A stretch of 64,000 bases of DNA from Jaltomata sinuosa (lineage: Eukaryota; Streptophyta; Magnoliopsida; Solanales; Solanaceae), in contig QJPP01001752.1 in assembly GCA_003996215.1 (NCBI GenBank), positions 186,001-250,000 on the forward strand, given 5' to 3'. Both the position numbers and the translations under genes were made by a program. This document shows, piece by piece, positions 11,711-23,416 of this stretch. Below the pieces are notes generated by a model that did not search any database, was not told the origin of the DNA, and worked only from the letters and a program-made list of their open reading frames with translations. Each line of letters begins with the position of its first letter. Position 1 is the stretch's first letter.

Positions 11711-11970
11711 ACCCCCGTTTCGTTTTACTTGACCCCTGTACTAAAATAGTTATTTCAATTTATGAAATGAAGAGATTTTTGTTATATTTTTTTCTCCTTT
11801 CTACCCGTAGTATTAAATAACTGCGTAAAGTAATAAAGTTAAATTTAAAGTTTCAAAACATTATTAATAAGATTAATTTAGTAAAATATATCCCTAATTA
11901 AAGTTTTCATACAGACTGTTGTGTCAAGTCAACAAGGATCAATTAGTAACACGAAACGGATGGAATATAT
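11711..11970. mobile_element. second Stowaway-like MITE, abutting the first
   Basis: Starts CCCCCGTTTCGTTTTACTTG and ends AACACGAAACGGATGGAA. Its right-end motif parallels the first element, which ends two bases before this one begins. Confidence 0.55.
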
Positions 11971-12507
11971 AATTGGACATTTTTGAGCTACTACATTTTA
12001 CTTTTCGTGTAAAAGGGGTTGGGATCCTAGAAATTAATAGTCCCTGGAAGCACAGAAAACTTCACATCATAAGAACGACCGAACGACAAGTAAAGTGATT
12101 CGGAGGGAGTAATCAAGAAAGACTTTGATTACCTTAGTTAGGAGTTACATCATGTCAAACCGAATCGACGAATCAAGTCAAATCGAAAAAAAATGGATTT
12201 GTTGTTTTAGCGACAAAAAATATTGGTTGCAATTTGCAAGGAATATGATATCTGATTAAAAGGAATTAACTTTTCTTTATTTAAATCATCAAAAATAATA
12301 AAATGATCAATCAAATATTGATTCAAGCAATTGTTATAATACAAGAATTTTTAATGATTATGTATATTAAAGAATTAATACATTAGTAAATGAAAAATTG
12401 AAAGAAAAAGAAATTGTTGCATTAAAGCTAGCTCTTCTAGTATAATTTAGTCACGTACATCTCAATACTGATACCAAACACCGAGTGGAAACAAAAAAAA
12501 AACTCTT

Positions 12508-12786
12508 CTAGTAATTTGTTGTCCTCCTCCAATTATTTTCTTCATTCTTGGAGACTAACACTGGCTGGTACTTAACCAAATTCATTGACAATGGTGTTGA
12601 AACTTTAAGAATCTTGTCTTGTAACAACATGTTACGGCGGTCCACGGTGGCGCCACTCGCTGGATTTTCAAGAACACCGCCATGCACCGCCGCCGCCGCC
12701 TTCACCGTAACATCATCAGTAGATATCTTTGGTGGCCTTGGATAGTAGAAATCAGTAGGAAAAAAGTAATATTGAAGCCCTGCCAT
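12508..12786 (-). CDS. small plant protein with MAGLQYYFFPTDF start, 92 aa
   Basis: Single-exon ORF read right to left, 92 aa. The N-terminus MAGLQYYFFPTDFYYPRPP is unusually aromatic and, from memory, matches a family of small uncharacterised plant proteins conserved in just this block. The middle is Ala-rich (VTVKAAAAVHGG), followed by a polar tail. There is no signal peptide or membrane segment. Support for a real gene: a TATAAATA element sits about 90 bp upstream of the ATG, with nothing else in between. A GCC-repeat region (about 12685-12710) makes this locally GC-rich. Function unknown. Confidence 0.65.
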   Translation of the reverse strand: MAGLQYYFFPTDFYYPRPPKISTDDVTVKAAAAVHGGVLENPASGATVDRRNMLLQDKILKVSTPLSMNLVKYQPVLVSKNEENNWRRTTNY

Positions 12787-12875
12787 AATTAATAAAAGTT
12801 GTAATAAAACTTTGGTCTAAAATTTCTTTGAGTGATTTTGTGTGTTGATACTTTATTTTTGGTGTTTTTGTTGTG

Positions 12876-12883
12876 TATTTATA
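12876..12883 (-). promoter_or_regulatory. TATA box of the small-protein gene
   Basis: On the minus strand the sequence reads CACTATAAATACACAAC, a strong plant TATA element about 90 bp upstream of the ATG at 12786. It implies a start site near 12845-12850 and a 5' UTR of roughly 60 nt. Confidence 0.65.
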
Positions 12884-12899
12884 GTGAAAAAAATGGAAT

Positions 12900-14639
12900 T
12901 CCAAAAAGAAGTAGGAGAAGGAAAAACGTAAAGTTGACTGCCTTGTTCATCAAGTAGCTGTTTCCTTATTCAATTCATGTGTACCAACGTGATGACTTCT
13001 AGAAAGGAAAAAAAAAAGTTGCATAAAATATCCAACATAGGAAAGTGACTTTTAAGGACCAACTGGAAAAATAAATTTAATCTTGCACTACAAGTATAAG
13101 TCGAGAGTCTATCGAAAACAGTTTCTCTACCTGTGAGATAGAGAATACCCTCCCCAAATTCCACTTTATAGGGAGTACACGGAGTATGTTGTTGTTTCTA
13201 GTGCACGGAATTTAAGTTAAATAGAAAAGCTTTTGAAATTTAGGGTCTAAACGAAGTCATAGACATGTGTTTGACGTTAAATCATCTTACTAAAAATAGC
13301 CTATTTTACATGGGGGTATCGAACCACGTAAAATATATCACCTCTCACCATTCTCATAGTGCATGAGACAAATATATGCATTTCAATTAGGGCCCCGTAT
13401 TTTATGGTTACTATGTCTTCTTTTATTCGGTTGAAAATCAATTTTACAGTATAGACGCTTATGTCCCCTAATACTGACTGAAGTCTTGAGTTTCACCAAA
13501 TATATGAGCTTACTTTTGTAATTCTGCTCTTTAATATAGTGAACTCATGTTGTCTACAACAACAACAAACCCAGTGTTGGTCCAAAAACCGGGGTCTGGG
13601 GAGGGTAGAGCGTACGCAGACCTTACCCCTATCTCAAGGAGGTAGAGAGGTTGTTTCCGGAGGACCCTCGGCTCGAGTAACGAATATCAGAGCAGCTAAA
13701 AACATAACATAGCATTCAAAAGAGGAGCAATAACAATAACCAACTAATGTGATAACTGAAGCACAATAAATAACGAGGACTCGAGGAGTAACAAAAGTCG
13801 TAACTCGTAAGACAGGCAACTGCAAGAAAAATGCTACTACTACTAGTATAAATAGGGAAACAGGTACAATGCACCAACCTACCACCAAACCTATCCCGCT
13901 AGGAAACTAGACAAAGTTCAACTACCTACTGACCTTCTACCCGAGTCCGCTGTCTCTTTGAACATAATGTTGTATCATTTAATTGTTTTCCAGTATGGGC
14001 CTATGGGAAATATATATGCACAATGAAGAATGTTATGGATGATATGTAGTTATGCTATTTACATACAAACCTGCCCATTCTCAGAGCTTATAATATAATT
14101 GTCACAATAATATAGAATACACTCTGTAGCAGAAAGTATAATAGAGCCTATCTACTTTTGTACAAAATCTCATATGCACCCTTACATCCAGTTGCTATCT
14201 ACCAATTACTGCTCAAAAAATCAATGAAAGCTAGTGCAAATACACGACGAGTAGACGACTATCCCACGCGATCAATTTTCTGACATTGCTTCTGTATAAC
14301 CTGCATATATTAGTCACCAGAAATGAGAAATTTTCTTATAGTTGAGTTAAATCAATAAGTATTCAGAATTTATCATTCACTTTCGACGTTTACTGACTGG
14401 CTAACTGTTCTTTGTAGCCTCACTGTGTAGCAAAAGCATTAAGAACTGCATAAATTGGCCTAGATATCTGTTAACTCGATAGAGTTACCTATGAGTTTCA
14501 ATTTTGTTATTTAGTAAAATATTTTCTATAGGTTCTTTCGTCGCAATAAGTGAATTAGAACGAATATAGGAATGTATGCTCACCTTCATAATTCTTACAA
14601 GCAGTGAAAGAATTTGCCACCAATCTAACTTGATTGAAT
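12900..14639. other. spacer holding a SINE and the 3' flank of the PICBP gene
   Basis: Positions 13554 to about 13965 are a long TS-type SINE-related copy. Positions 13970-14639 are the 3' flank of the calmodulin-binding protein gene and probably include its 3' UTR. I see no other gene. Confidence 0.5.
13554..13965 (-). mobile_element. TS-type SINE-related element, long copy
   Basis: Has CAACAACAACAAACCCAGTG, then GGGTCTGGGGAGGGTAGAGC, ACGCAGACCTTACCCCTA, and GGTAGAGAGGTTGTTTCC followed by GGACCCTCGGCTCGAG, the most complete copy of this block set in the window. The distal end is approximate. Confidence 0.7.
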
Positions 14640-17600
14640 TCATACTTCTGGGAGAGGAACAACTGCTTCGAAGGCTTCCACAAGCATTGCCACTCTCTTT
14701 TTCCTAGCAGGAGTTAGTGTGGTGACTAAGTTCTGCATTGCATAATCAAGCATCCATTTTTCTGCTTTTTTCCTTTCATCTGTCATTTGATGCCTCAAGT
14801 CCACTTTTTCTGGTTCTTGATCAGGCGTAAGGGGCAGAAGATTAGGTGCTCGAGGGTTGAATTTCCTAGCTCTTTCCAGTGCCTTGATTGATCTCTTGAG
14901 GAGGATCAACTTCTTCAGCTTGCTCCAGTTCTTGGACTTTTGTGTCTCGGGTTTATTCTTGGCTAGTGGAAGTGCTCTCTCTTCTTTCGGATCCTTTGTT
15001 TCTTGATCCAACGGCTTTCCACCTTCATTCATGTCAAGATTTGTCAAGCTTTCTGTAGAATTTGAGCTATTACTTACTTCACCTTCAGCCTCTGAGATCT
15101 CTTGGTCCAGGATTATGTCACTGGTGACCGACTGTGTATCAGATGAATCATCTTGAATTGGCGTTGTAAGGATCTCGTTAACTGCCTCTCGTATGAGTTT
15201 GACAGCATCATCTCTGCAGAAACTTCTCCCATGTTGCCTTGGATTATGATCTTCCCTGCTTGTCTCTGCATCATCCTTTGTCTCGGAGAAATCCTGGAGA
15301 GAGTTGCACGTTTTCCTTTCAGACGGTGTACTGCTGTCTTCTACCTCATCATCAGTTCCATCAAGTAGTTCATTTCCAACTTTTGATGCAACATCTGATA
15401 GAACATGCTGTGATATCATGTGCCACATGCTTATGTAACTCCGTTTGTCCGCCTGCCCCTTGGATGCTCCATCCTCTTCTTTCGGATCAGACATTGATAA
15501 TAAGAGAGAAAATCCCCGAACACGTTTAGGTGTTTTCTCAGATTCTTTTGTTGTCTCTTCCATAGCTACATTTTCTTGCAGTGCTTCATTGGCTGAAGTT
15601 GAACTTTGGATGCTCATTTCAGTGAGTGAGTTTTTTTCGCCATCTGAAATTGAGCTCTGCGTTGTATTAGATGTTTCACTAATAATGCCATCATGATTCT
15701 TAAGCTCCACATCTTGTGCTCCATCAACTGCATCGGTTAAGCTTGAGATTGAAGAGGGGATTTCTTTCCTAGAATCATTTGAACTATCTTCCTCATCTTT
15801 TTTCCGAGCTTTTCCTTCCAGCAGAGCATCATCACTCAAAGCCCTTGTCACTTCATCCGACTTCTGCCTAAGTATAGACTGTTGAACATCATGATTCTTG
15901 TACATAGAGCAGTCATTTTCTTCGCGCTTTCTGTCTATACCTGGAACAACTTCCTCTGCCTTATGAAACACAATTTCGTTCTGCTTGGTTGTGATCTGCA
16001 AATGATCTTCACCGCTAGCTCTGAGCTTAGGAAATGCAATCTGGCTATTATCTCCTTGTGGTGGAACCACAGTTTCAAAGGCTTTTATAAGAAGTTCCAC
16101 TTTCCTTTGCTGAGTCGGAGCAAGTTGACTTATCGCCTGCTGAAGTGCATAATCAAGCATCCATTCTTCTCCTCTTTTCCTCTCATCAGCTGTTTGAGTT
16201 CTTAAATTCACCTTTTCTGCTTCAGGATCAGGATTCAACTGCAAATAACACGGCTTCCTTGGATTGATCTTTCTAACCTTTTCCAATTCCTTGACGAATC
16301 GTTGAAGAAGTATCCATTTCTTAAGATTGCTCCAGTGTTTGGGTGCGTTCTTCTCGGATTTGTTTTTCACTTCTTTCCATGTTCTCTCCTTCTTTGAGCC
16401 GCCAAGGTCTTCCGTGTTCGGAGTTTTTGACTTGGATCCTGCATCTGCCTCCTCATTCTTGATGTCTGAAAATTTCGGAAACATTCTTAAAGTGAGAAAA
16501 TACACACATTCTTAATGAACAAATGAAAGATAAATAGTGGTACTAATTTCATACCTTGGATTTGATTCATTTCAAAGGATTCTTGGTCTACACTGGACTC
16601 ACTTGTAACTGATTGGTTATCAGATTGAACTTCTGGAAGAAGAATTTTCTCGATTGCTTCTCGTACTAGCTTGATAGTGAAAAGCTTCCTCAACTCGACT
16701 TCTTGACTTTCTGCATCCTCATTTGCAGGAATCATTTCTCTTTCAGAAAAATCTGAACATAAGTTGGAACTTTCTGCTGAAGGAGATTTGTTGGCACCGT
16801 CCAGGTGATTTTCTTCATCGTTAGCTCCACTGCCCAGTTTGTTCTCAGGTTCTGCAGATGCATCCGAGACCATATGCCTACGAATCAAACTCCACATGTT
16901 CATATACTTCTTTTTGGGTTCAGCAACTTCAACTGGAGGACAATTTTTGGATTCAGAACCACCAACCGGACCTGATGTGCTGTCAAGGTCCTCATTCGGA
17001 TCAGCTTTGCCATCCTTTTCCTGCATATTGCTAGCTGAAACACAAGAGATTTCATTGCTACATTTTGCTCCATAAAAAAAATCAAACACCGGTCTCGTTG
17101 TGATGGTGAATGGTCCATCTTTAGACAGTTCCCTGTTGTTACTTTCATCGTTGCCAGATTTAGCAGCTGATGCTGTAACATTACTACATTTTGCTCCATT
17201 AAACAGATCAAACACCGGTCTCGTGCTGATGGTGAATGATCCATCTTTAGACAATTCTCTCTTGTTACTTTCATCCTTCCCAGATGTAGAGATACCATTA
17301 TCTTGCTTTGAGAGAATCGGAAGATTTCTCTCCTCCACGAGACCGGATGCAGCTGATGCTGTAACACTGTCATCTTTTGAGTCACTCCGCCCTCGTTCCA
17401 TACAATTGCAGCACTTTGAAGCAGTAAGTAAGCTTCCCTGCTCACATGCAGAATATTTGCTCATTATGTTGAGTGTCTCCTTGTAACTTTGCTCCGGAAA
17501 CGATGTTTCACCAAAGGCAATTTCAGCAAGACCAGCATCTCCAATAGCCTCATTCACTTTGAAAAATGCAGCATCTTTTGTACAACTGCTTTGTTTTTCA

Positions 17601-19051
17601 CCAAAGTCAGTTTCAGCAAGATCAACATAACCAATCGCCTCGTTTACATCGAAAACACCAGCAGCTTCTGCATCACTGCTTTGTTCACAAACTGAAGGAT
17701 CAAGACTCGAGCTCCATTGAGCATTTTCATCAACAGTAAACTCTCTTTTTGCTCTAATGCTCTTTTGTGATTTCAACAATCTTTTCCTCCTATACACACG
17801 TTTCACCGGGGGATCATCATAATGACCTCCATGGAGAGAACAATGATGGTATGAACAAACTTTGAACTTAGACATCCTATCAGATTCAGTTTGTCCATGA
17901 TGAAACTCAACATGTTCCTTAAACTTGGAATCCTTAATAGTCGAAGAACACGTTGCCTTATCAGGAATTTGACAGCATTTCGAGGTACCCCTTTTGGATT
18001 TAAAACTAGCTTTGTTTATCAAAATCTTCACACTTCTCATACTATTTGTCCTTGATAGAGTCTGTGAAAATTTCCGCGGACTCCTGCTTTGATCACTACT
18101 ATCAAAGCTAGATTCACAACTATGATGTAAAGTTGAATGAGAACAACTTTTACCTTCAGAACAACTTGTTGATTTTCTGTAATGTGGTGGTGTTGATGAT
18201 TCTGAAAACTGATCAACTGAATCAGATTGTGATTTAGCAGGACTATGATTCTTGATTGTTGCTATTGATCTTGATGACCTCCTTCTAAATGACCTTGTGC
18301 TACCAAAATTCTTCATAATCTTTTTCATTACTGGTCTATTCTTGATTTTGTCATCCTTTTTTTGTGTACAAAAATCAGATGAATCAACTGAAATCACATC
18401 TACTGATCCAACACCTCTCTGAAACACAAAAGGGGTGTCACAGAAATGAGAAAAATTGGCAATTCTTGATCAACTTGAAGAAATCATAACTTTGAAAAGT
18501 AAGAAAATTTTCATAATATAAAGTCTTTATCAACACATTTTTTTATTCATCATAGTGATAGACTACTACACTACAAGGACTTGGTCAGCACTACTACTGT
18601 TTTGATCAAAAATCAAGAATCAAAAAAGTGCACAAACTTAAGCTAGCGTTTGCGCATAGATTTTGGATCAGATTTTGAAAATCCGTCTACAAAAAGTTTC
18701 AAGTTCCACTAACAAAAGTTCCAATTCTTTTCCGAGTAAAATGCATGTCCAAACGCACAACTTCAAAATCTATGCTAAAGGGGGAGCTTAATTTACCTGA
18801 GAATTACTTCCTTTTTTTGCATCATAGCTAGTTGTAATCTTCATATAATTTGGTGATAAATCTGGCATTTTGGGTACTGGACTTAGTTTCTCTGGGGTTG
18901 AGTTGTTATCACTTGTTGGATCAATGGAGAGACAAGAAAACTTTGAGGATGTTTTTTTCAAGAAAGACAGTCTTGGAAATCTGATAGATCTTAGCTTGTT
19001 TGGTTTCTTGTTGGAGTTTAATGTTTGTGGTGATGTTGATTCAACTACCAT
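14640..19051 (-). CDS. PICBP: pathogen-induced calmodulin-binding protein (PICBP type), 1314 aa
   Basis: Minus-strand exons 19051-18797, 18418-16555 and 16465-14640 join in frame to 1314 aa. The third acceptor (TTTTCAG before ACATC) is the only nearby one that keeps frame. Two plant calmodulin-binding domains are present: about residues 749-841 (KHWSNLKKWILLQRFVKEL ... WMLDYALQQAISQL) and 1217-1314 (KNWSKLKKLILLKRSIKAL ... WMLDYAMQNLVTTL). Each is a basic amphipathic helix followed by the conserved TADERK/TDERK..WMLDYA block. Shorter MW-type helices (NMWSLIRRHMVSD, SMWHMISQHVLSD) also recur. The N-terminus is basic and Ser-rich; the long middle is acidic and probably disordered. Family proteins bind Ca2+/calmodulin, and Arabidopsis PICBP is linked to defence. 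Function in this plant is inferred. Confidence 0.9.
17082..17300 (-). repeat. in-frame tandem repeat in PICBP exon 2 (126 bp period)
   Basis: TCAAACACCGGTCTCG occurs at 17082 and again at 17208. The 126-bp period keeps frame (42 codons) and encodes two versions of an ESNxRELSKDGxFTIxTRPV block. Confidence 0.8.
17541..17680 (-). repeat. in-frame tandem repeat in PICBP exon 2 (90 bp period)
   Basis: CCAATAGCCT at 17541 and CCAATCGCCT at 17631 begin diverged copies spaced 90 bp apart (30 codons). They encode VNEAIG..LAE..FGE blocks. Confidence 0.7.
18640..18790. mobile_element. short MITE-like inverted repeat in PICBP intron 1
   Basis: AGCTAGCGTTTGCGCATAGA..TTTTG on the left faces CCAAACGCAC..CAAAATCTATGCT on the right. 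The CATAGATTTTG / CAAAATCTATG pair is a perfect inverted repeat. Non-coding. Confidence 0.55.
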
Positions 19052-19757
19052 TACACCCCCTTTTCAATATTTCACTTTTGAGGTTGTAAAAGGTAAATTC
19101 TTTTATATTTAATCTATGGTGAATTTGAGATTTGAGAATTTTTTTTATATATGTGACATGGGTTGATTCCAATTTTTGGATTATAATAATTCAGTAGTCA
19201 AAGTAAATTTTGGAGACCAAGATTCATATATCAGTATAAATAACAAAAATTGCGAGTTGGTGATAGAGTTATTCGATACTTATGTTGATGAGATAGCAAG
19301 TATCTAATAAAATAGTCGAGATATACACAAGTTGGCTCGGACATCGTATGCAGAAAAATAAGGCAGTGGTCAAAAAGATTAGATTTTTTTTAATAATGGT
19401 TGACATAGAGGACTATAGATTCCAAAGTTTGTAAAATTGGATTTAAATGATTGGATTTTCTATGTTAATTAAATTAAATTTTTAGCATTTACTTAGCTAA
19501 TTGGATCTAGATGATGCAATTGAGATGTGCTTTATATGGATTGTACCTTGTTCTGAACTGCTTGTACCTTGCCTTGTCAAGATTGGAAAAGTTGCCTATT
19601 GGCATCATTTTGTTGATTTTTTCCATTAGAATGTGGACCACATTATGTGGTTAAGATTTTCTTTTAAATATTTTTTTGGACTTGTACAAAGTTGGTGTTC
19701 TTGACTTGGCTTGGTTGACTCTTGGCTTGTTTTCTTTTTCTTTTTTAGGTGTGTGGT

Positions 19758-19781
19758 GGGGTGGGGATGGGGTGGGTGGGG
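19758..19781 (+). other. potential G-quadruplex tract
   Basis: Five G-runs of 4, 4, 4, 3 and 4 bases separated by 1-2 bases (GGGGTGGGGATGGGGTGGGT, then GGGG). This fits the usual G3+N1-7 pattern with very short loops. It lies about 700 bp upstream of the PICBP start codon. Confidence 0.6.
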
Positions 19782-20489
19782 TGACTCTTCTTTTAAAAGG
19801 GTAGTCAGGTACACTATGCTTTCGTTAGATGTGTAATTCGGAGAAGGGATGAATTACAAAAACATATTGTACGCAACTTTAATTTTTATTTCTGCAGGAA
19901 ACTGTTTTCACCATGTAACCATGACAATAATTTCAAAAGATTTATTTTTAAAATTATTGTACACATTGACGATATGAACTTCATTTAAAATTTTACTAGG
20001 TTGTTAAAGTAATATTTGTCGTATAGATATACTTGTAATTATTTTTTAGGTAATTTAATCATGTAAATATTTTTTACACTATCAATATGCTTACTGTATA
20101 ATAATTTTTTCTAGAAAATGTCTTGTCAAATCACAAATAAATGAATGAAATTCTGTCTGTCAAATTGAACCAATCAAGGAGGTCTATCTGGCAAAGACCA
20201 TTGAAATTTATACCATTTTTTGTTCCTTTTTACATTTGATTTCCTAATTGTTGAGTGTGAATGGCTTTAATTATTTCATAGACTTTAGGAATTAGGATTT
20301 AAGTTTACAAATTATTATAATTTAAAATGTTACAGTAGATTATAAATAGAAGTATTCATAATTATTACTTCTAGTACTGGACTTAATTATAAATATTCTT
20401 CAAACGACTTGTGCATAAAACTTAAAACATTTTTATACATAAATTTCAAAGACTTTAGAAGATTTTTAATTCATTTAACGATAAAATTT

Positions 20490-20625
20490 GAAGGCGTGAT
20501 AAATACTGCTCCATCTTGGGTTCGAATCATCTGAAAAGAAGCGTTTTACCCTTAATGTGTGTCCGGCGCAAAAAGAATTAATCGGATCCAAAATAAATAT
20601 CGAATATCAAACATGACACAAAAAG
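20490..20625 (+). mobile_element. SolS-like tRNA-derived SINE remnant
   Basis: Has a B-box-like TTGGGTTCGAATCATC, then TAATCGGATCCAAAATAAAT and ATCGAATATCAAACATGACA with an A-rich end, in the same order as other SolS-like copies here. Confidence 0.5.
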
Positions 20626-23416
20626 TGAAAATTATTTTTTCAAAGATAAAGATAATGTTATTGAATTGATGTTTATAAGAAGCTTGAGGGTATTATTGTA
20701 TTTTCCATTGACGCGTTTGCATGGGAGACCATGATACACCGATCTAATTATTAAATTCTTCTTTTTTTCTTCATATTTTAATAAATAGATTTTCCACTTT
20801 ATTATTTATCAAATATTATAAAAATATTATAAAAATGTTGGTACACTGATTTGCCAGATAGTACCCATGTGGTACCCAAGTGTGCATCTTTTGTCCCAAA
20901 TGAGAATAAAAAATGTTTACAAATGTTCTTTTTATCGAAGTCGAGAGTCTATCGAAAAAAATTATCTTTATTTCTTTCTATGAGGTAAAAATAAAATTTA
21001 TGTATATTCTATTCTTTTAAAACACTATTCATAAGATTTTACTAGGTATATTATTGTTATGATTGTAAAAAATTTTTATTTTTTTTTTCTAATCATATGA
21101 TATATTGAATCTATTGGCCAATTATTTGAATTATCTCTGCGTGGGGTCATATTAGGGGAAAGCATTTTGCATGTATTTCTCCATTTCCATAGTTCGTACT
21201 TGAAATCGTTAATTAAAAATGAAAGAATTTTAATCTAGTTCACTAATTTTATTGGTGATCAAAGTTTTACTAATGTTGAAGTTATATTAACTTAATTAAC
21301 CACACAAAGATATGGTGGAATGGTTGGATCTATTCTCTATTGATCAGATATCTTAATTTCGAGCATTTTAAATGGAGAACTTTTGGTATGGAATTTTACT
21401 CCCTTAATAAGTATACTCAATACGAAACTTAATTAGTTGCTTAGTATGAATCAAATACCAAATTATTAAATAACAATTACGCCTCAATCCCAAAAAAATA
21501 AAATTGACTATATGATCCTCGTCGTGGATATCGGATAATTAAACAAGGAAAATTTGTCAATTTTAACTCTAGTGATCGTGAATAGATGAATTAGGTTGAA
21601 TTTGGGCAGGATGGAAACGAGTTGAGGAGAAATGAAATCATGCCTACACATAATTTGTGAGATATTATGAAACAAAAATATAAACTTATGGCCCGTAAAA
21701 GTTGTTTGTTTTGAGGGGTATAAATTAAAGATCAACAGAAAATAGGGGACAAAAGTGTAAATATTTTCTTTTATTAGGAAACGTTATTATTGGGCCCAAC
21801 TCCCAAGTAGTGAACTTGACATTGAATGAAGCCCAAGCCCATATTTTATAGTTAGACTCCTCTCTCTCAAGCCTGTTATCGGCCCAATTGTACCTAGTTT
21901 TGATACTCCACGAATGCCCGACTAGAATCACACGTGCAAGTTTCTCTGCATGGCTCGTCTGTGATACTAACTTTTTTAGATTTATGTGAACTAGCTCGAG
22001 GCATCTCTTAACCGTTTAAATCCCCTCTTAGCACCTTGGATTACCCAACTTTTTTAGGAAGTTTTGAAAATAACAAATTCATTCATTAATAATAGTGGGA
22101 TTACACTATGTATATTATTATTGTTATGGAAAGGAAAACTTTTTTTGACTTGATAAAAAGTAAGGGGACAAGAAAACCAATTTTTAAATAATTATGTGTA
22201 TACCATTAGTAGCTAAGATGAGTAAGAGTGGAATATATAGTAGGATTCAATTAATTATATAGTGGAATATCTTTAACTTTAATTAAAGGTTTAAAATTCA
22301 TAATATGAGTATTAATAATCTTTTAAGAGCAAGTGTTGCTACCTTTAGTGATCTTCTTTTTAAAAAAATGTAGACTCGATTTGTCTGTCAACGTTTTGCA
22401 TAAACTATTAAGAAATGCGGTGAAATGAATGAGATTCCTTTGGTTCATTTTCAATCAAAGAATTCGAGTTCAAGCTTTTAAAATGAAATATTTCAGATAA
22501 AATTCATAAATAGCTAATTTTCTATCCAACTTTGAAAATTATTCTTGCCATCACTTTTAAATTGTTCAAAGTTGTATATCTTTTTGCTACTTATGATGTA
22601 TATTGTATACAAATCACTTTTGTTTTTTCCTTCTTTTTGATAGGAGCAAAATGGTTTAAGTCTTCAAATCAAATTTTGTCTGAATATAGCAAACTATATA
22701 TATGTACAAATAAAATTATGGACCACAATTGGTAAACTTTTAATTTCCATTTCTCTATCAAACTCATTGTCTTTCAAAAATGTTTTTATTGATTAGTCAA
22801 AAAATTAGTACTTTGCAAGTGTGATTTTCATACTTGTGATTTGCAATAATAGCGCTAATAAAAAATTATCATTCAAATAATAGATTTTTTGACAAAAGCC
22901 ACGATTAAGTCCTACCATAAGTTTTTTTTTTTCTCACTTAAACATCACTTGTCATTTTTAGAATCATATCATCCTAATAAGGTGCTGATAGAGTGATGAA
23001 TGAATGAATCTATGATATATCTATCAACGTTATAAATAAAAAATCATAGAACAAACTATCAAATAGAAAAAAAAAATGAATGTTATTATTGTGTAATTTT
23101 ATATCAACCAAATTAACAAGTTAGAAATAAATAGACTTATAAATAAAATTATTTTTAAATAAAAAAGTTCCTCATCTCTTCTTAAATAGATTAAACAAAA
23201 GAAATAAGAATTCATATAGTCAATCTCAATTTATTTGAATACGAAGCATAATTATTATTGTTATGTTGGATATTTATATTGAAATTAAATTCAGGATACC
23301 AATTTTAGTGGTGTTTATACTTTGTAATAACTAACATCTTCCATTTATATATAATAAAAAAAAAGGATACTTCGACACAGAATAATTTGTTGAGCAAATT
23401 CCCAAATTGAGGTGTA

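Larger units (their letters stand above)
8861..12507. other. gene-free, AT-rich spacer with transposon remains
   Basis: No ORF here looks like a real gene. Contents: a SolS-like SINE remnant at about 9893-10040; two adjacent Stowaway-like MITEs at 11437-11970; another GGAGGGAGTA end near 12103-12111; and a SINE-tail-like fragment at about 12445-12500. The rest is AT-rich sequence in which I see nothing specific. Confidence 0.5.
19113..23416. other. gene-free spacer between PICBP and the antiporter
   Basis: The two genes diverge from this spacer, so both promoters lie here. A SolS-like SINE remnant is at about 20490-20625 and a G-run cluster is at 19758-19781. No ORF is supported; 19626-19814 (-) is a frame across the C-rich complement of the G-cluster. 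Confidence 0.5.

Noticed and set aside
15153..17695. Several plus-strand ORFs across the 14.6-18.4 kb region
   Set aside because: They are antisense shadows of the PICBP exons, with no independent splice or start context.
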